DNA of 40,326 nt from an uncultured Eubacteriales bacterium (GTDB lineage Bacteria > Bacillota > Clostridia > Christensenellales > Aristaeellaceae): contig CACYGB010000012.1 of assembly GCA_902773895.1 (NCBI GenBank), positions 1-40,326 of the forward strand, written 5' to 3'. The position numbers and the translations under genes are program-made. Of this stretch, positions 1-7,453 are shown in pieces. The notes beneath the pieces are model-generated. The model was not told the DNA's origin and searched no databases. It worked only from the letters and a program-made list of their open reading frames with translations. Each line of letters begins with the position of its first letter. Within the stretch, counting starts at the first letter, position 1.

Positions 1-179
1 AAGTGTGCAAGGCCGGCACGGAGGTCAAAGAGGGCGACGTGATGGAAATCCGCTTCGGCAACCGCGTGGGCCGCTACCAGATCACCGATGTCAGGGAGGT
101 CGTGCGCAAGGAAAACGCAGCCGAAATGTACCGGGTGCTGGAAGAAAGCCCGGAAATGGCGGCGGAACGGGGAGAATAA
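1..179 (+). CDS. S4-domain RNA-binding protein, C-terminal part (RqcP/Hsp15-like)
   Basis: The window opens inside this gene; the frame starting at base 3 is open for 58 codons and stops with TAA at 177-179. The visible part contains VKEGDVMEIRFGNR, the typical last strand and turn of an S4 domain, followed by a short charged helical tail ending in ERGE. Small stand-alone S4 proteins of this kind bind rRNA or the stalled large subunit (RqcP, Hsp15). The N-terminal half of the S4 fold is outside the window, so the subfamily is an inference. It converges on thiT, and a hairpin starts right at its stop codon. Confidence 0.7.
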   Translation, partial: VCKAGTEVKEGDVMEIRFGNRVGRYQITDVREVVRKENAAEMYRVLEESPEMAAERGE

Positions 180-210
180 AAAAACCCGCTTTTCTTTGCG
201 GGAAAAGCGG
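178..210 (-). terminator. Rho-independent terminator of thiT
   Basis: A perfect 9-bp stem (186-194 with 202-210, 7-nt loop) reads on the minus strand into a run of seven U (178-184). The plus-strand side lacks a T run, so it serves thiT, though the hairpin may also slow transcription from the S4 gene. Confidence 0.85.
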
Positions 211-227
211 ATCACGGAAACAGCGCT

Positions 228-941
228 TTATCTTGATTTGTACACGCGGTTGATGGCGCTGCGGACTGTTGGAATACTGACGATCACCAGGCACATCAGG
301 ATTTCTATGCCGATGTAGGTGCCGTTATAAACCAGCGAGTAAAGCGCCGGCGTGTAAGGGGCGTATTTGGCGTAGACCGTCACGCCGCTTAAATAGCTGC
401 CGATCAGGCGGCCGATGCCGCCAAGCAGAATCCCGGCGTGGAGGGCGATCTTATTGGGAAACTTATGCCCCAGCGCGGCCAACGCCAGCAAAGCGAAGGC
501 AATGGGATAGTCCAGCAGCGTGCCGATCAGGTCGGCCACCGCGGGCTGCTTTTGGATCAATTGCAACAGGCCGTACCCTAGACCTGCAAGCAAACCGTGA
601 GGCAGCCCATAGGTGTAAGCAAAGAGCATGATCGGCAGCATGCTGCACAGGGTCACGCTTCCGCCCAGGGGCATTGAAAACAGCTTGATGTAGCTCAAAA
701 GAAAGGACAGCGCGATGCTCAGCGCGCCCATGGCCAGCATTTGCGGCGTCCATTTCTTGCCCTTCCTGGCGATGATCAGCAGGATGACTGCCAGCGCGAT
801 TAAGGCGCCGATGGCAATCCAGGTAACAGGCGTCAGCTCTCCCAATTTGCCGAACGCGGTTTCAAACCAAGAAGGCTTTGGGGCCGCCTGGATCGCTTCA
901 GCGTCTTCTGCGGCCGCCGTCAGGAAAAATGAGAAGTACAT
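228..941 (-). CDS. thiT: ECF transporter thiamine-specific S component ThiT
   Basis: A 237-residue integral membrane protein with about six hydrophobic segments. It carries the ThiT signature region: SMPLGGSVTLCSMLPIM, then AYTYGLPHGLLAGLGYG, and later LLDYPIAF. ThiT is the substrate-binding subunit that captures thiamine and docks onto the shared EcfAA'T module, which is not encoded in this window. The ATG at 939-941 is preceded by GGAGGT at the right distance. Control by thiamine pyrophosphate is shown by the TPP riboswitch and terminator directly upstream. The N-terminus is about 45 residues longer than the transport core and holds an extra hydrophobic stretch, so family length is exceeded slightly. 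Substrate assignment rests on motif plus riboswitch and is strong. Confidence 0.93.
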   Translation of the reverse strand: MYFSFFLTAAAEDAEAIQAAPKPSWFETAFGKLGELTPVTWIAIGALIALAVILLIIARKGKKWTPQMLAMGALSIALSFLLSYIKLFSMPLGGSVTLCSMLPIMLFAYTYGLPHGLLAGLGYGLLQLIQKQPAVADLIGTLLDYPIAFALLALAALGHKFPNKIALHAGILLGGIGRLIGSYLSGVTVYAKYAPYTPALYSLVYNGTYIGIEILMCLVIVSIPTVRSAINRVYKSR

Positions 942-978
942 TCCGATCTACCTCCATTTTGCTTTTGTTGCATCCGGC

Positions 979-1009
979 AAACAAAAACCCACACGCTTTC
1001 GCATGTGGG
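979..1009 (-). terminator. Riboswitch expression-platform terminator of thiT
   Basis: On the minus strand a 9-bp stem (1001-1009 with 988-996) around a GAAA-type loop is followed by UUUUUGUUUG. One pair is G-U on the minus-strand RNA but would be a C-A mismatch on the plus strand, which fixes the direction. It lies between the TPP aptamer and the thiT start, so TPP binding most likely favours termination. Confidence 0.85.
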
Positions 1010-1041
1010 AAACGGGTTGAACGCAGCTTGGGTACTGCGCG

Positions 1042-1117
1042 CCGCTTCCCTTCGGTAGGATGATCTACACAGGTTCCAAGGGTGTTTCTCAGCCGCTTTT
1101 CGCGGCACCCCCAGCGG
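1042..1117 (-). promoter_or_regulatory. TPP riboswitch aptamer (THI element)
   Basis: Read on the minus strand the segment shows the conserved elements in order: the P1 5' strand CCGCT, GGGGGUGCC, the CUGAGA bulge, ACCC, GAACCUG, then the GAAGGGAAGC closing part, with P1 closed by AGCGG (1042-1046). These are the diagnostic TPP aptamer motifs. It sits between a strong promoter (1130-1157) and a terminator (979-1009) in front of thiT. Confidence 0.95.
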
Positions 1118-1129
1118 ATGCACGTCTGC

Positions 1130-1157
1130 ATTATACCACAATCCACTTTTCTGTCAA
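1130..1157 (-). promoter_or_regulatory. Sigma-A promoter of the thiT riboswitch transcript
   Basis: On the minus strand TTGACA (1152-1157) and TATAAT (1130-1135) are both perfect, with a 16-bp spacer. Transcription would start about base 1123, a few bases before the aptamer. The -35 box overlaps the ribosome-binding site region of the divergent yfbR gene. Confidence 0.9.
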
Positions 1158-1170
1158 GGAGAATGCAATT

Positions 1171-1755
1171 ATGGAACATCATTTTTTTGCGTATATCACG
1201 CGGATGAAATTTATCCAGCGCTGGGGCCTGATGCGCAACACCATGCCGGAAAACGACATGGAGCACGCCCTGCAGTGTGCCATGTTCGCCCACGCCATGG
1301 CGGTGATGGGCAACGTGCGCTACGGGCGGCGCTATGATCCGGAATATGTGATGGCTTTGGCCATGTACCACGACGCCAGCGAGGTGATCACCGGCGATCT
1401 GCCCACGCCCGTCAAGCATCACAACCCCATGATCAAACAGGAATACAACAAGCTGGAGGACATGGCCGCAAAGCGCCTGATTTCCATGCTGCCTCAGGAT
1501 TTGCAGGCGTATTATACGCCGCTGATCGCCCATGACGAATCCACTCCCGAATGGCGGCTGGTCAAGGCGGCGGACCGCATCTGCGCGTATATCAAGTGCC
1601 TGGAGGAGCGCAAGGCCGGCAACCAGGAATTTGAATCGGCCCGGAAGACGGTGAAAAAATCCATCGACCAGATCGACTTGCCCGAGGTGCAGGATTTCAT
1701 GAGCGAGTGCGTGCCGGGCTTTTCCATGACGCTGGACGAAATTTCCGAGGAATGA
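1171..1755 (+). CDS. yfbR: YfbR-like HD-domain 5'-deoxynucleotidase
   Basis: A 194-residue HD-superfamily phosphohydrolase. The opening HHFFAYITRMKFIQRWGLM, then ENDMEHALQ, and the HD pair in MYHDASEV are the YfbR pattern; ITGDLPTPVKHHNP follows as in the family. These enzymes remove phosphate from deoxyribonucleoside 5'-monophosphates, so it belongs to nucleotide salvage, in line with deoD and dut nearby. The frame is open further upstream, but the ATG at 1171 is chosen because AAGGAG lies just before it and because the upstream DNA is the thiT promoter and riboswitch on the other strand. No convincing promoter of its own was seen; it would have to lie within the riboswitch DNA. Confidence 0.9.
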   Translation: MEHHFFAYITRMKFIQRWGLMRNTMPENDMEHALQCAMFAHAMAVMGNVRYGRRYDPEYVMALAMYHDASEVITGDLPTPVKHHNPMIKQEYNKLEDMAAKRLISMLPQDLQAYYTPLIAHDESTPEWRLVKAADRICAYIKCLEERKAGNQEFESARKTVKKSIDQIDLPEVQDFMSECVPGFSMTLDEISEE

Positions 1756-1801
1756 GGCACGGTTCGGTATTTGGCGGAAGCATCGGCCTTGCCGATCAGC
1801 A

Positions 1802-1844
1802 GAACGCGCTTTCCCGGCGGGGAAAGCGCGTTCGTTTCAATTTG
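1802..1844 (+). terminator. Terminator after yfbR
   Basis: A perfect 13-bp stem (1802-1814 with 1821-1833, 6-nt loop) followed by GTTTCAATTTG, an imperfect U tract. It separates yfbR from the convergent DUF523 gene and may act in both directions. Confidence 0.75.
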
Positions 1845-1851
1845 CGGATTG

Positions 1852-2277
1852 TTATAAGGGCCAGGGATCTTCTTCCGTCCATACGGGGATGCCTTCATTT
1901 TTCAGCAGTTCCGCGGTGACGCCGTCGCCGCTTTTCAGGGTGCCGGAAAACGTGCCGTCGTACACCTGGCCGCAGCCGCAGGAAGGGCTGCGGGCTTTTA
2001 ATACGGCGCCCTGGCAATTCAAGGCGCGGCAGAGCTTCAGCGCCTCCGCAGCGCCTTTTCGATAGGCGTCCGTTACGTCCTGCCCCTGCTGATTGATCAC
2101 CCGCTCTCCCCGGATTTCGGACGGAGTGCGGGGCGTGGGCAGGCCGCCCAGCTGCTCCGGGCAGACGGGCACCAATTCGTGCTTTTTTGCCAAAGCAAGC
2201 GCCGCCTTGCAGGGTTTGCTGCCCCCGTCGTAGCGGCAGGCGCAGCCCAGCAGGCAGGCGCTGACCAGCAGCCTCAC
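1852..2277 (-). CDS. DUF523 family protein
   Basis: A 141-residue protein with the DUF523 hallmarks: an N-terminal LLVSACLLGCACRYDGG, the central CPEQLGGLPTPRTPSEI and the C-terminal LKARSPSCGCGQVYDGTFSG. The conserved cysteines suggest a metal or cluster site, but the biochemical role is not established. The chosen start is the GTG at 2275-2277, which overlaps the TGA stop of deoD by four bases (GTGA), implying translational coupling; an upstream reading would run through deoD in another frame. It is the last gene of the six-gene operon that starts at 5016. Confidence 0.9.
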   Translation of the reverse strand: MRLLVSACLLGCACRYDGGSKPCKAALALAKKHELVPVCPEQLGGLPTPRTPSEIRGERVINQQGQDVTDAYRKGAAEALKLCRALNCQGAVLKARSPSCGCGQVYDGTFSGTLKSGDGVTAELLKNEGIPVWTEEDPWPL

Positions 2278-2978
2278 GCGATTTCCAGCGCGATTTCCAT
2301 CATCTGGGTGAAGGTTTCGCGCACTTCCTGGGCCGACAGGCTTTCCCCGGTGAACACGTTGTCGGAAATGGTCAGCAGCGCCAGGGCGTTTTTGCCGGCC
2401 CGGGCGGCGTTCAGGTAGAGGGCGTAGGCTTCCATTTCCACACACAGCACGCCCAGGTCCTTCAGCACGGCGGCAGGCTTGGGCTCGGAGGCGTCGTAGA
2501 AGGTATCGGAGGAATAGATGGGGCCCACGGGCATGGTGACGCCCATCCGCCGGGCGGCGGCCACGGCCTTTTCCAGCAGGTCAAAGGAGCAGCAGGGAGC
2601 CAGGTTGCCCTTGAAGCCGAACTGGGCGCCGAAATTGCTGTTGCTGTAGGCGCTCATGCCCGCCACGATGGAGCGGATCTGCAGCTTGGGGCTGATCATG
2701 CCGGCGCTGCCCACGCGGATGATGTTCTGCACGTCGTATTCGTGGAACAGCTCGTAGGAATAAATGCCGATGGAGGGCATGCCCATGCCGCTGGCCATGA
2801 CGGACACTTTCTTTCCCTTGTATTCGCCGGTGTAGCCCTGGATGCCGCGCACGTTGTTCACCAGCCTGGCATCTTTCAGGTAGGTATCGGCAATGAATTT
2901 GGCGCGCAGCGGATCGCCGGGCATCAGGACGGTGGGCGCGAAATCGCCTTTCGCGGCTGTGTTGTGCAAAGTGGGCAT
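2274..2978 (-). CDS. deoD: Purine-nucleoside phosphorylase, DeoD type
   Basis: A 234-residue enzyme, the usual size for hexameric DeoD. Visible motifs are MPGDPLRAKFIA (phosphate site), the GSAGM turn, EMEAYALY near the purine and ribose site and LTISDN close to the C-terminus. It splits purine ribo- or deoxyribonucleosides with phosphate to base plus (deoxy)ribose-1-phosphate. A strong AAAGGAGG precedes the ATG at 2976-2978. It works with the nucleoside importer and xanthine phosphoribosyltransferase at 17840-23541 in purine salvage. It follows dut by 37 bp and overlaps DUF523 by four bases. Confidence 0.96.
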   Translation of the reverse strand: MPTLHNTAAKGDFAPTVLMPGDPLRAKFIADTYLKDARLVNNVRGIQGYTGEYKGKKVSVMASGMGMPSIGIYSYELFHEYDVQNIIRVGSAGMISPKLQIRSIVAGMSAYSNSNFGAQFGFKGNLAPCCSFDLLEKAVAAARRMGVTMPVGPIYSSDTFYDASEPKPAAVLKDLGVLCVEMEAYALYLNAARAGKNALALLTISDNVFTGESLSAQEVRETFTQMMEIALEIA

Positions 2979-3015
2979 GGCTTTTTTCCTCCTTTGATGG
3001 TGTTGATTTCAACGC

Positions 3016-3441
3016 TTATTTTTCTCCGGTGGAGCCGAATCCGCCCCGTTCGGGGCCGGACAGGAATACCACCGGTTCCATTTCCACCGGCGGCATTTTT
3101 GCCACGATGCGGAACTGGCAGATGCGGTCGCCCTTTTCAATCACCGTATCCCGCATGGCCAGGGCGGAAAAATACCACAGATCCTTGTCGCCGCAGTAGC
3201 TTTCGTCAATGATGCCCACGCTGTTGGTCATCAGGATGCCCCACTTTTTAAAGGTGGAGCTGCGGGGCGCCACATGGGCTTCATAACCGGCGGGCAGCTT
3301 CATGGACACGCCCAGGGAAATGAGCCGGTATTCCCCGGCCTGCATTTCCACCGTTTCGGCGGCGCGCAGGTCGATCCAGTCTCCCTGGGGCAGCTTTTCC
3401 AGCGGGGGAACGTCCCCGTGGTAACGCACCTGAATTTTCAT
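3016..3441 (-). CDS. dut: dUTP diphosphatase (trimeric dUTPase)
   Basis: A 141-residue dUTPase with all five motifs in order: DLRAA (1), APRSS (2), GIIDESYCGD (3, uracil-binding hairpin with the catalytic Asp), RICQFRI (4) and the flexible C-terminal RGGFGSTG (5). It hydrolyses dUTP to dUMP and pyrophosphate, limiting uracil in DNA and supplying thymidylate synthesis. Its ATG (3439-3441) overlaps the stop codon of the upstream metallo-hydrolase gene by four bases. Confidence 0.96.
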   Translation of the reverse strand: MKIQVRYHGDVPPLEKLPQGDWIDLRAAETVEMQAGEYRLISLGVSMKLPAGYEAHVAPRSSTFKKWGILMTNSVGIIDESYCGDKDLWYFSALAMRDTVIEKGDRICQFRIVAKMPPVEMEPVVFLSGPERGGFGSTGEK

Positions 3442-4085
3442 GGCCGGGCCTCCAGAAGCGCCACCGGGGGCTGTTCGCTCAAATCGCCTTTTGTGATTCG
3501 CAGCAGGGGCATGGGCTGCAGCTTTTCGCAGCCCAGCAGCCGCAGGAAAGGCTTTTCATCGGTGATGGGCCAATCGCTGTTGACGCTGGTTTTATAGTGC
3601 ATGGGCACGATCACCCGGGGCCGCAGGGCCAGACACGCATCCAGGGCCTGGGCCGCGTCGATGGTGTAATAGCCGCCTACGGGCACCATCAGCACGTCCA
3701 CCTGCCCCAGGGCGCTGATCTGCCGGTCCGTCAACGGGCAGCCCTGGTCGCCCAGGTGCACCAGCGTCAGCCCTTCCAGCGCGATTTTCATGATCAGGTT
3801 GGGGCCGCGCTTGGCGCCGCCGGCGTCGTCATGGCAGGAGGGAAGGGCGGTCACGGTAACGTCCGGCGTGATGCGCCATACCCCTTCGCTGTCGATGATG
3901 GCGGGGGCACCCAGGGCCTTGGCGGTGAAATTGTGGTCGCCGTGGCCATGGGAAACGGTGACGGCGTCGGCGGGATACCGGCCCATGGCATAGCCTACGT
4001 GGGCGTCGTAGGGGTCGGTCAGCAGCCGGAAGCCGTCCGCGCTTTCCAGGTAAAATTCCGAATGGCCGTGAGAGGTGATCAGCAT
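3438..4085 (-). CDS. Metallo-beta-lactamase-fold metal-dependent hydrolase (UPF0173-like)
   Basis: A 215-residue metallo-beta-lactamase-fold protein. VSHGHGDHNF is the HxHxDH metal motif; a distal LGDQGCPLT and PMHYKT provide the later metal-binding Asp and His. The short form with the N-terminal ITSHGHSEFYLES matches the UPF0173/UlaG-like group, whose members hydrolyse diverse phosphate- or lactone-type substrates. The ATG at 4083-4085 is chosen because AAGGAGG precedes it; a longer frame to 4121 lacks a site. Its start is overlapped by the end of the unknown gene upstream and its stop by dut. Substrate unknown; placement suggests nucleotide or housekeeping clean-up, which is only inference. 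Confidence 0.88.
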   Translation of the reverse strand: MLITSHGHSEFYLESADGFRLLTDPYDAHVGYAMGRYPADAVTVSHGHGDHNFTAKALGAPAIIDSEGVWRITPDVTVTALPSCHDDAGGAKRGPNLIMKIALEGLTLVHLGDQGCPLTDRQISALGQVDVLMVPVGGYYTIDAAQALDACLALRPRVIVPMHYKTSVNSDWPITDEKPFLRLLGCEKLQPMPLLRITKGDLSEQPPVALLEARP

Positions 4086-4582
4086 GGCGCGTTTCCTCCT
4101 TCCCGGTGGGACAAAAAACAAAAAATGAGACGGCCCGCGGCAGCCGGCACCGGTTGATGGCAGCGCTGGCGCCGGGCGGCCCAGGCGGAAAAATCTTCGA
4201 TGGCGTGTTCATCCCCGGCGTCCAGGCGCTTGGCAAGCGCGCCCAGGGCCGGCAGCGCCGAAGACGTGACGGGATCACCCCGGTCAAGGAGCCGCCTTGC
4301 CAGGGACCAGGAAAACAGCGTGCCGTCTGTGGGCGCGGGCGCTGAGGACGGCAGCGCGCCGGCCAGGGCGGCATATTTGTCCGCCGTGCCGTCCAGATGG
4401 GCGACGCCCTTTTCGATCGTTACCCGGTACCCGGCGCCTTGCAGGCGGGCCGTGACCGCGTCTGCGTCCGGAAAGCCGGGGTAATCGCTGGCAAATACGC
4501 CGGAGGGGCTTTGATCGCGCCGCAGGAACCACCGGGGGATCAGCCCCCGCAATTCCCGCCGCCATGGCTCCAGCGGCTTCAT
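4079..4582 (-). CDS. Hypothetical protein, second gene of the dut-deoD operon
   Basis: A 167-residue protein I do not recognise. It is rich in Ala, Arg, Pro and Gly, has no signal peptide or membrane segment, and no catalytic motif stands out; residues about 35-70 (DADAVTARLQGAGYRVT onward) read as a normal alpha/beta stretch, while the C-terminal third is more repetitive. That it is real is supported by tight coupling: its ATG overlaps the DUF1934 stop by four bases and its end runs seven bases into the next gene. The C-terminus could be an extension made by a lost stop codon. No function is assigned. Confidence 0.65.
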   Translation of the reverse strand: MKPLEPWRRELRGLIPRWFLRRDQSPSGVFASDYPGFPDADAVTARLQGAGYRVTIEKGVAHLDGTADKYAALAGALPSSAPAPTDGTLFSWSLARRLLDRGDPVTSSALPALGALAKRLDAGDEHAIEDFSAWAARRQRCHQPVPAAAGRLIFCFLSHREGGNAPC

Positions 4583-5016
4583 GCCTTTCCGCCGGAGGGG
4601 CAGAAGCGGATGCGCAGTTCGTGCATGGCGGCAAACTGCCCTTGCAAATCCAGCTGGTACGTCAGGTTTACTTCCCCGGTGGCCTCGTCGTCCACCCGGT
4701 ACTTGACGTGGGTGGGGTAGACGCCCATGGCCAGCGCGCCGTAGGGGGTCTGGTAGCTGCCTTCAAAGCGCCGGCCCTGCTCAAACACCATGCTGGTGGC
4801 AAAGGAACCCTGCCGCTGCATGGTGACCACGCCCTTGCCCATGGTCAGGGTGACGGCGTGGGAATCGTTGTCGGGCTGTGTTTCCGTATAGTCAATGCGC
4901 CAGTCTTCCCTGGCGCCGCTGAAGGTGCCGGTGGTCAGGAGACGCACGGATTCAGGCTGATCCTCGTCATCCTTCGTCCAGCCGGTAACCGAAACAAGCA
5001 CTTGCTGTTTTTTCAT
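4579..5016 (-). CDS. DUF1934 family protein (YwiB-like)
   Basis: A 145-residue protein with the DUF1934 layout: VLVSVTGWTKDD at the N-terminus, WRIDYTET, then a run of beta strands (GVVTMQRQGSFATSMVFEQG, YQTPYGALAMGVYPTHV) and the final VNLTYQLDLQG. The family is an eight-stranded lipocalin-like barrel (YwiB) of unknown function, common next to argS or rpoE in Firmicutes. It is the first gene of the operon running to DUF523; AGGGAGGCG precedes its ATG and a strong promoter lies 20 bp further upstream. Confidence 0.88.
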   Translation of the reverse strand: MKKQQVLVSVTGWTKDDEDQPESVRLLTTGTFSGAREDWRIDYTETQPDNDSHAVTLTMGKGVVTMQRQGSFATSMVFEQGRRFEGSYQTPYGALAMGVYPTHVKYRVDDEATGEVNLTYQLDLQGQFAAMHELRIRFCPSGGKA

Positions 5017-5036
5017 GCAATCGCCTCCCTGCTGAA

Positions 5037-5065
5037 ATTATACCAGAAGATGCGCAAAGGCGCAA
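5037..5065 (-). promoter_or_regulatory. Promoter of the DUF1934-dut-deoD-DUF523 operon
   Basis: On the minus strand TTGCGC (5060-5065), a 17-bp spacer and a perfect TATAAT (5037-5042). It directly abuts the U tract of the preceding operon's terminator. Confidence 0.85.
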
Positions 5066-5066
5066 T

Positions 5067-5102
5067 AAACAAAAAGGGCGCCGAAGAAGGCTTTCGACGC
5101 CC
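5067..5102 (-). terminator. Terminator of the ldh operon
   Basis: A 10-bp stem (5093-5102 with 5076-5085, one G-U pair) with a 7-nt loop, followed on the minus strand by UUUUUGUUUAUU. Confidence 0.9.
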
Positions 5103-5112
5103 GATACAGGCT

Positions 5113-5670
5113 TCATCGCTTCAGAAATTTCCATTTGGGGCGGATGCGGTTGGCGTACAGCATCACCATCCGGGGCAGCAAGGCGTCGTAGAGCAGCATG
5201 CAGCCCACAAACACCAGGCCGAAGGCGGCCGTCAGGACATAGCCCATTTCCCGGAATTCCCCCAGCACCTGATCCACCGGGAATAGCAGCGCCAGCAGGG
5301 CGTACATCAGCACCAGGGACAGCGAGAAGAACAGGATCTTCATCAGCAGCCGCAGGGGCTTTGCGCCGATTTTGTCGATTTTCCATTTGATGATGGGGTA
5401 GTACCCCAGGAAAAGATAGAAAAACGCGGCTTCCTTGTCAAAGCCCAGCAGCAGGGCGATCAGCGCGGTGCCCAGAAAGGTGGCCCAGGCCGCCGGCGCG
5501 TCAAATTCCAGCAGAACGGGCAGCAGGATGAGCCCGCACAGCATGGGAACGGCGTAGGTGGCGATGGGGATGACGCCGCCCAGCAGCATCAGCGCGGCCG
5601 ACAGGGCCGCCACCATGGCGCAGAAGGCCACCCGGGTGCTTTGCCTGCGTGCGGTGGAACGGTTGGACAT
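5113..5670 (-). CDS. Small multi-pass membrane protein (possible ECF-type S component)
   Basis: A 185-residue protein with a basic N-terminus (SNRSTARRQSTR) followed by about five hydrophobic segments: VAFCAMVAALSAALMLLGGV, the next to about residue 60, two in the middle and one near residue 150. The N-terminal TRVAFCAMVAALSAALMLLG resembles the first helix of ECF S components and of related Clostridia membrane proteins, but no substrate-specific signature is visible. ATG 5668-5670 is preferred because of AGGAAG eight bases upstream; an in-frame TTG at 5694 is the alternative. It lies 20 bp after ldh, in the same operon. Confidence 0.75.
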   Translation of the reverse strand: MSNRSTARRQSTRVAFCAMVAALSAALMLLGGVIPIATYAVPMLCGLILLPVLLEFDAPAAWATFLGTALIALLLGFDKEAAFFYLFLGYYPIIKWKIDKIGAKPLRLLMKILFFSLSLVLMYALLALLFPVDQVLGEFREMGYVLTAAFGLVFVGCMLLYDALLPRMVMLYANRIRPKWKFLKR

Positions 5671-5690
5671 AGCGGGGCTTCCTTTCTTTC

Positions 5691-6632
5691 TCAAAGCTCC
5701 TGCCGGGCAATATCCTTCAGCTTGGCGGCGGACTGGCGCAGGGCCTGCTGCTCCGCGTCGCTCAATTGGATGGGCACCAGGCCTTCCATGCCGTTTTTGC
5801 CCACGATGGCCGGCATGCTCAGCACCGCGCCGTCGATGCCGAAGGCGCCGTGGATCATGCTGGACACGGGCAGGATGGATTTTTCGTCCCGGATGATGGC
5901 CTCGCAGATGCGTTTCACCGACATGGCCACGCCGTAATAGGTGGCGTGCTTCTTTTCGATGATTTCATACGCGCTGTTTTTGACGCTTTCGGCGATGCAG
6001 TGCATGGCGGCCTGGTGGTTGAAATGACCGCGCATTTCGCAAAAATCGTTGATGGGCACGCCGGATACGTTGGCGCTGCTCCAAACGGCGATTTCGCTGT
6101 CCCCGTGCTCCCCGATGATGAAGGCGTGCACGCTGCGGCTGTCCACGTCCAAATGCTCGCCCAGCAGGTATTTCAGCCGGGCGGTGTCCAGCACCGTGCC
6201 GGAGCCCATCACCCGGTTTTCCGGCAGGCCGGAAAACTGCAGCGCGGCCTGGGTAAGGATATCCACCGGATTGGCCACCACCAGCAGGATGCCTTCGCAT
6301 TGCAGCGGACGGATTTCCGCCATGATGCTGCGGAAAATGGCCACGTTCTTTTTCACCAGGTCGATGCGCGTTTCCCCGGGCTTCTGGTTGGCCCCGGCGG
6401 TCACGATGATCACCGCCGCGTCGGCGATTTCCCGGTAATCGCCGGCATGGATGTCCATGGGCCGGGCGAAGGGCAGGCCGTGGCTGATGTCCAGCGCCTC
6501 GCCTTCCGCCTTTTCCCGGCTGCTGTCGATCAGCACCAGTTCGGAAAATAAACCGCTCTGCATCAGCGCGAAGGCCGATGCGGAGCCCACAAAGCCGCAG
6601 CCGACGATGGCTGCCTTGCGTAAATTGAGCAT
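5691..6632 (-). CDS. ldh: L-lactate dehydrogenase
   Basis: A 313-residue NAD-dependent L-lactate dehydrogenase. The N-terminus carries the Rossmann turn AAIVGCGFVGSASAFALM; the substrate loop GANQKPGETR has Gln at the specificity position (Arg would indicate malate dehydrogenase); VVANPVDILT and the catalytic-His motif IIGEHGDSEIAVWS follow. It reduces pyruvate to lactate and regenerates NAD+ in fermentation. AAAAGGAGAC precedes the ATG. It is the middle gene of an operon with DUF1858 (20 bp upstream) and a membrane protein (20 bp downstream). Confidence 0.95.
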   Translation of the reverse strand: MLNLRKAAIVGCGFVGSASAFALMQSGLFSELVLIDSSREKAEGEALDISHGLPFARPMDIHAGDYREIADAAVIIVTAGANQKPGETRIDLVKKNVAIFRSIMAEIRPLQCEGILLVVANPVDILTQAALQFSGLPENRVMGSGTVLDTARLKYLLGEHLDVDSRSVHAFIIGEHGDSEIAVWSSANVSGVPINDFCEMRGHFNHQAAMHCIAESVKNSAYEIIEKKHATYYGVAMSVKRICEAIIRDEKSILPVSSMIHGAFGIDGAVLSMPAIVGKNGMEGLVPIQLSDAEQQALRQSAAKLKDIARQEL

Positions 6633-6652
6633 AGCGTCTCCTTTTTGTGCCG

Positions 6653-6883
6653 TTAGGATGCCCCGTGGGCCTCGATCATTTTCGTGATTTCCGCAATAAT
6701 CTGCTGGCTGGGAAAGCCGGTGCGGGCGCTGGCGTCTGCCACGGTGGCTTTTTTCAGCAGCATCCGGCCAATGGGCGTTTTCAGCAGACGGAAACGGTCG
6801 TCCAGCCGGACAGCCTCGTCAATCAGCCAGGGATAAACGGCCAGAATATCCCGCAGCGGTGTGTCCTCCCGGATCGTCATCAT
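6653..6883 (-). CDS. DUF1858 domain protein
   Basis: A 76-residue DUF1858 protein: TIREDTPLRDILAVYPW, then a short helical bundle ending ITKMIEAHGA. DUF1858 domains are small helical modules, often fused to hybrid-cluster or disulfide-like proteins and thought to contribute to redox or nitrogen stress functions; the role of the stand-alone form is not known. Two ATGs are adjacent (6881-6883 and 6878-6880); AAGGAGGCGA upstream fits either. It leads the ldh operon, which hints at a link to redox balance. Confidence 0.85.
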   Translation of the reverse strand: MMTIREDTPLRDILAVYPWLIDEAVRLDDRFRLLKTPIGRMLLKKATVADASARTGFPSQQIIAEITKMIEAHGAS

Positions 6884-6942
6884 TCAAATCGCCTCCTTGA
6901 CAGGGTATGATTCGGCGGCCCCGGGCGTTTTTCCTGCCGCGC

Positions 6943-6971
6943 TTGATGGCAGGCCGCGCCTGTGCTATAAT
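6943..6971 (+). promoter_or_regulatory. Promoter of the thioesterase gene
   Basis: TTGATG (6943-6948), a 17-bp spacer and a perfect TATAAT (6966-6971), about 30 bp before the start codon at 7002. Confidence 0.8.
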
Positions 6972-7001
6972 GCGGAAAGAAACAGGAAAGGATGAACCGC
7001 G

Positions 7002-7448
7002 ATGCCGGAAATGACCACCAGCGTGCAGATCGTGCTGCCGCAGCACTGCAACGGATACAAAAAACCCCGCCTGTTCGGCGGGCAGATCATGGCCTGGATC
7101 GACATTACCGGCGCGGTGGCCGCCCGGCGCTACGCCAGGGCGGCGGTGACCACCGTGTGCGTGGACCATTTGAATTTTATCGCCCCTGCGTACCTGAACG
7201 ACACGGTGGTGCAGGAAGCCTGCGTCACCTGGAGCGGCCGCACTTCCCTGGAGGTGCGGGTGGACAGCTACGTGGAGCAGCTGGACGGCAGCCGGACGCT
7301 GGTGAACCGGGCCTATGCGGTGTATGTGGCGCTGGATGAAAACGACCAGCCCCAGGCGGTGCCGGAATTCGTGCCGGAAACGGAAGAAGAAAAACAGGAA
7401 TACGTGGCCGCCGTGATGCGAAGGAAAGCCCGGCTGGCGAGGGCATAA
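7002..7448 (+). CDS. Acyl-CoA thioesterase, hotdog fold (YciA/YkhA-like)
   Basis: A 148-residue hotdog-fold thioesterase. KKPRLFGGQIMAWIDITGAV is the helix with the conserved GG-x2-WID segment, where the catalytic Asp lies; VTTVCVDHLNFIAPAYLND and the strand VVQEACVTW complete the fold. Members hydrolyse short- to medium-chain acyl-CoA to free acid and CoA. AAAGGA lies upstream of the ATG at 7002. It is a single-gene unit with its own promoter; its 3' region runs into the hairpin array and terminator that end at 7746. Confidence 0.9.
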   Translation: MPEMTTSVQIVLPQHCNGYKKPRLFGGQIMAWIDITGAVAARRYARAAVTTVCVDHLNFIAPAYLNDTVVQEACVTWSGRTSLEVRVDSYVEQLDGSRTLVNRAYAVYVALDENDQPQAVPEFVPETEEEKQEYVAAVMRRKARLARA

Positions 7449-7453
7449 CCAAA

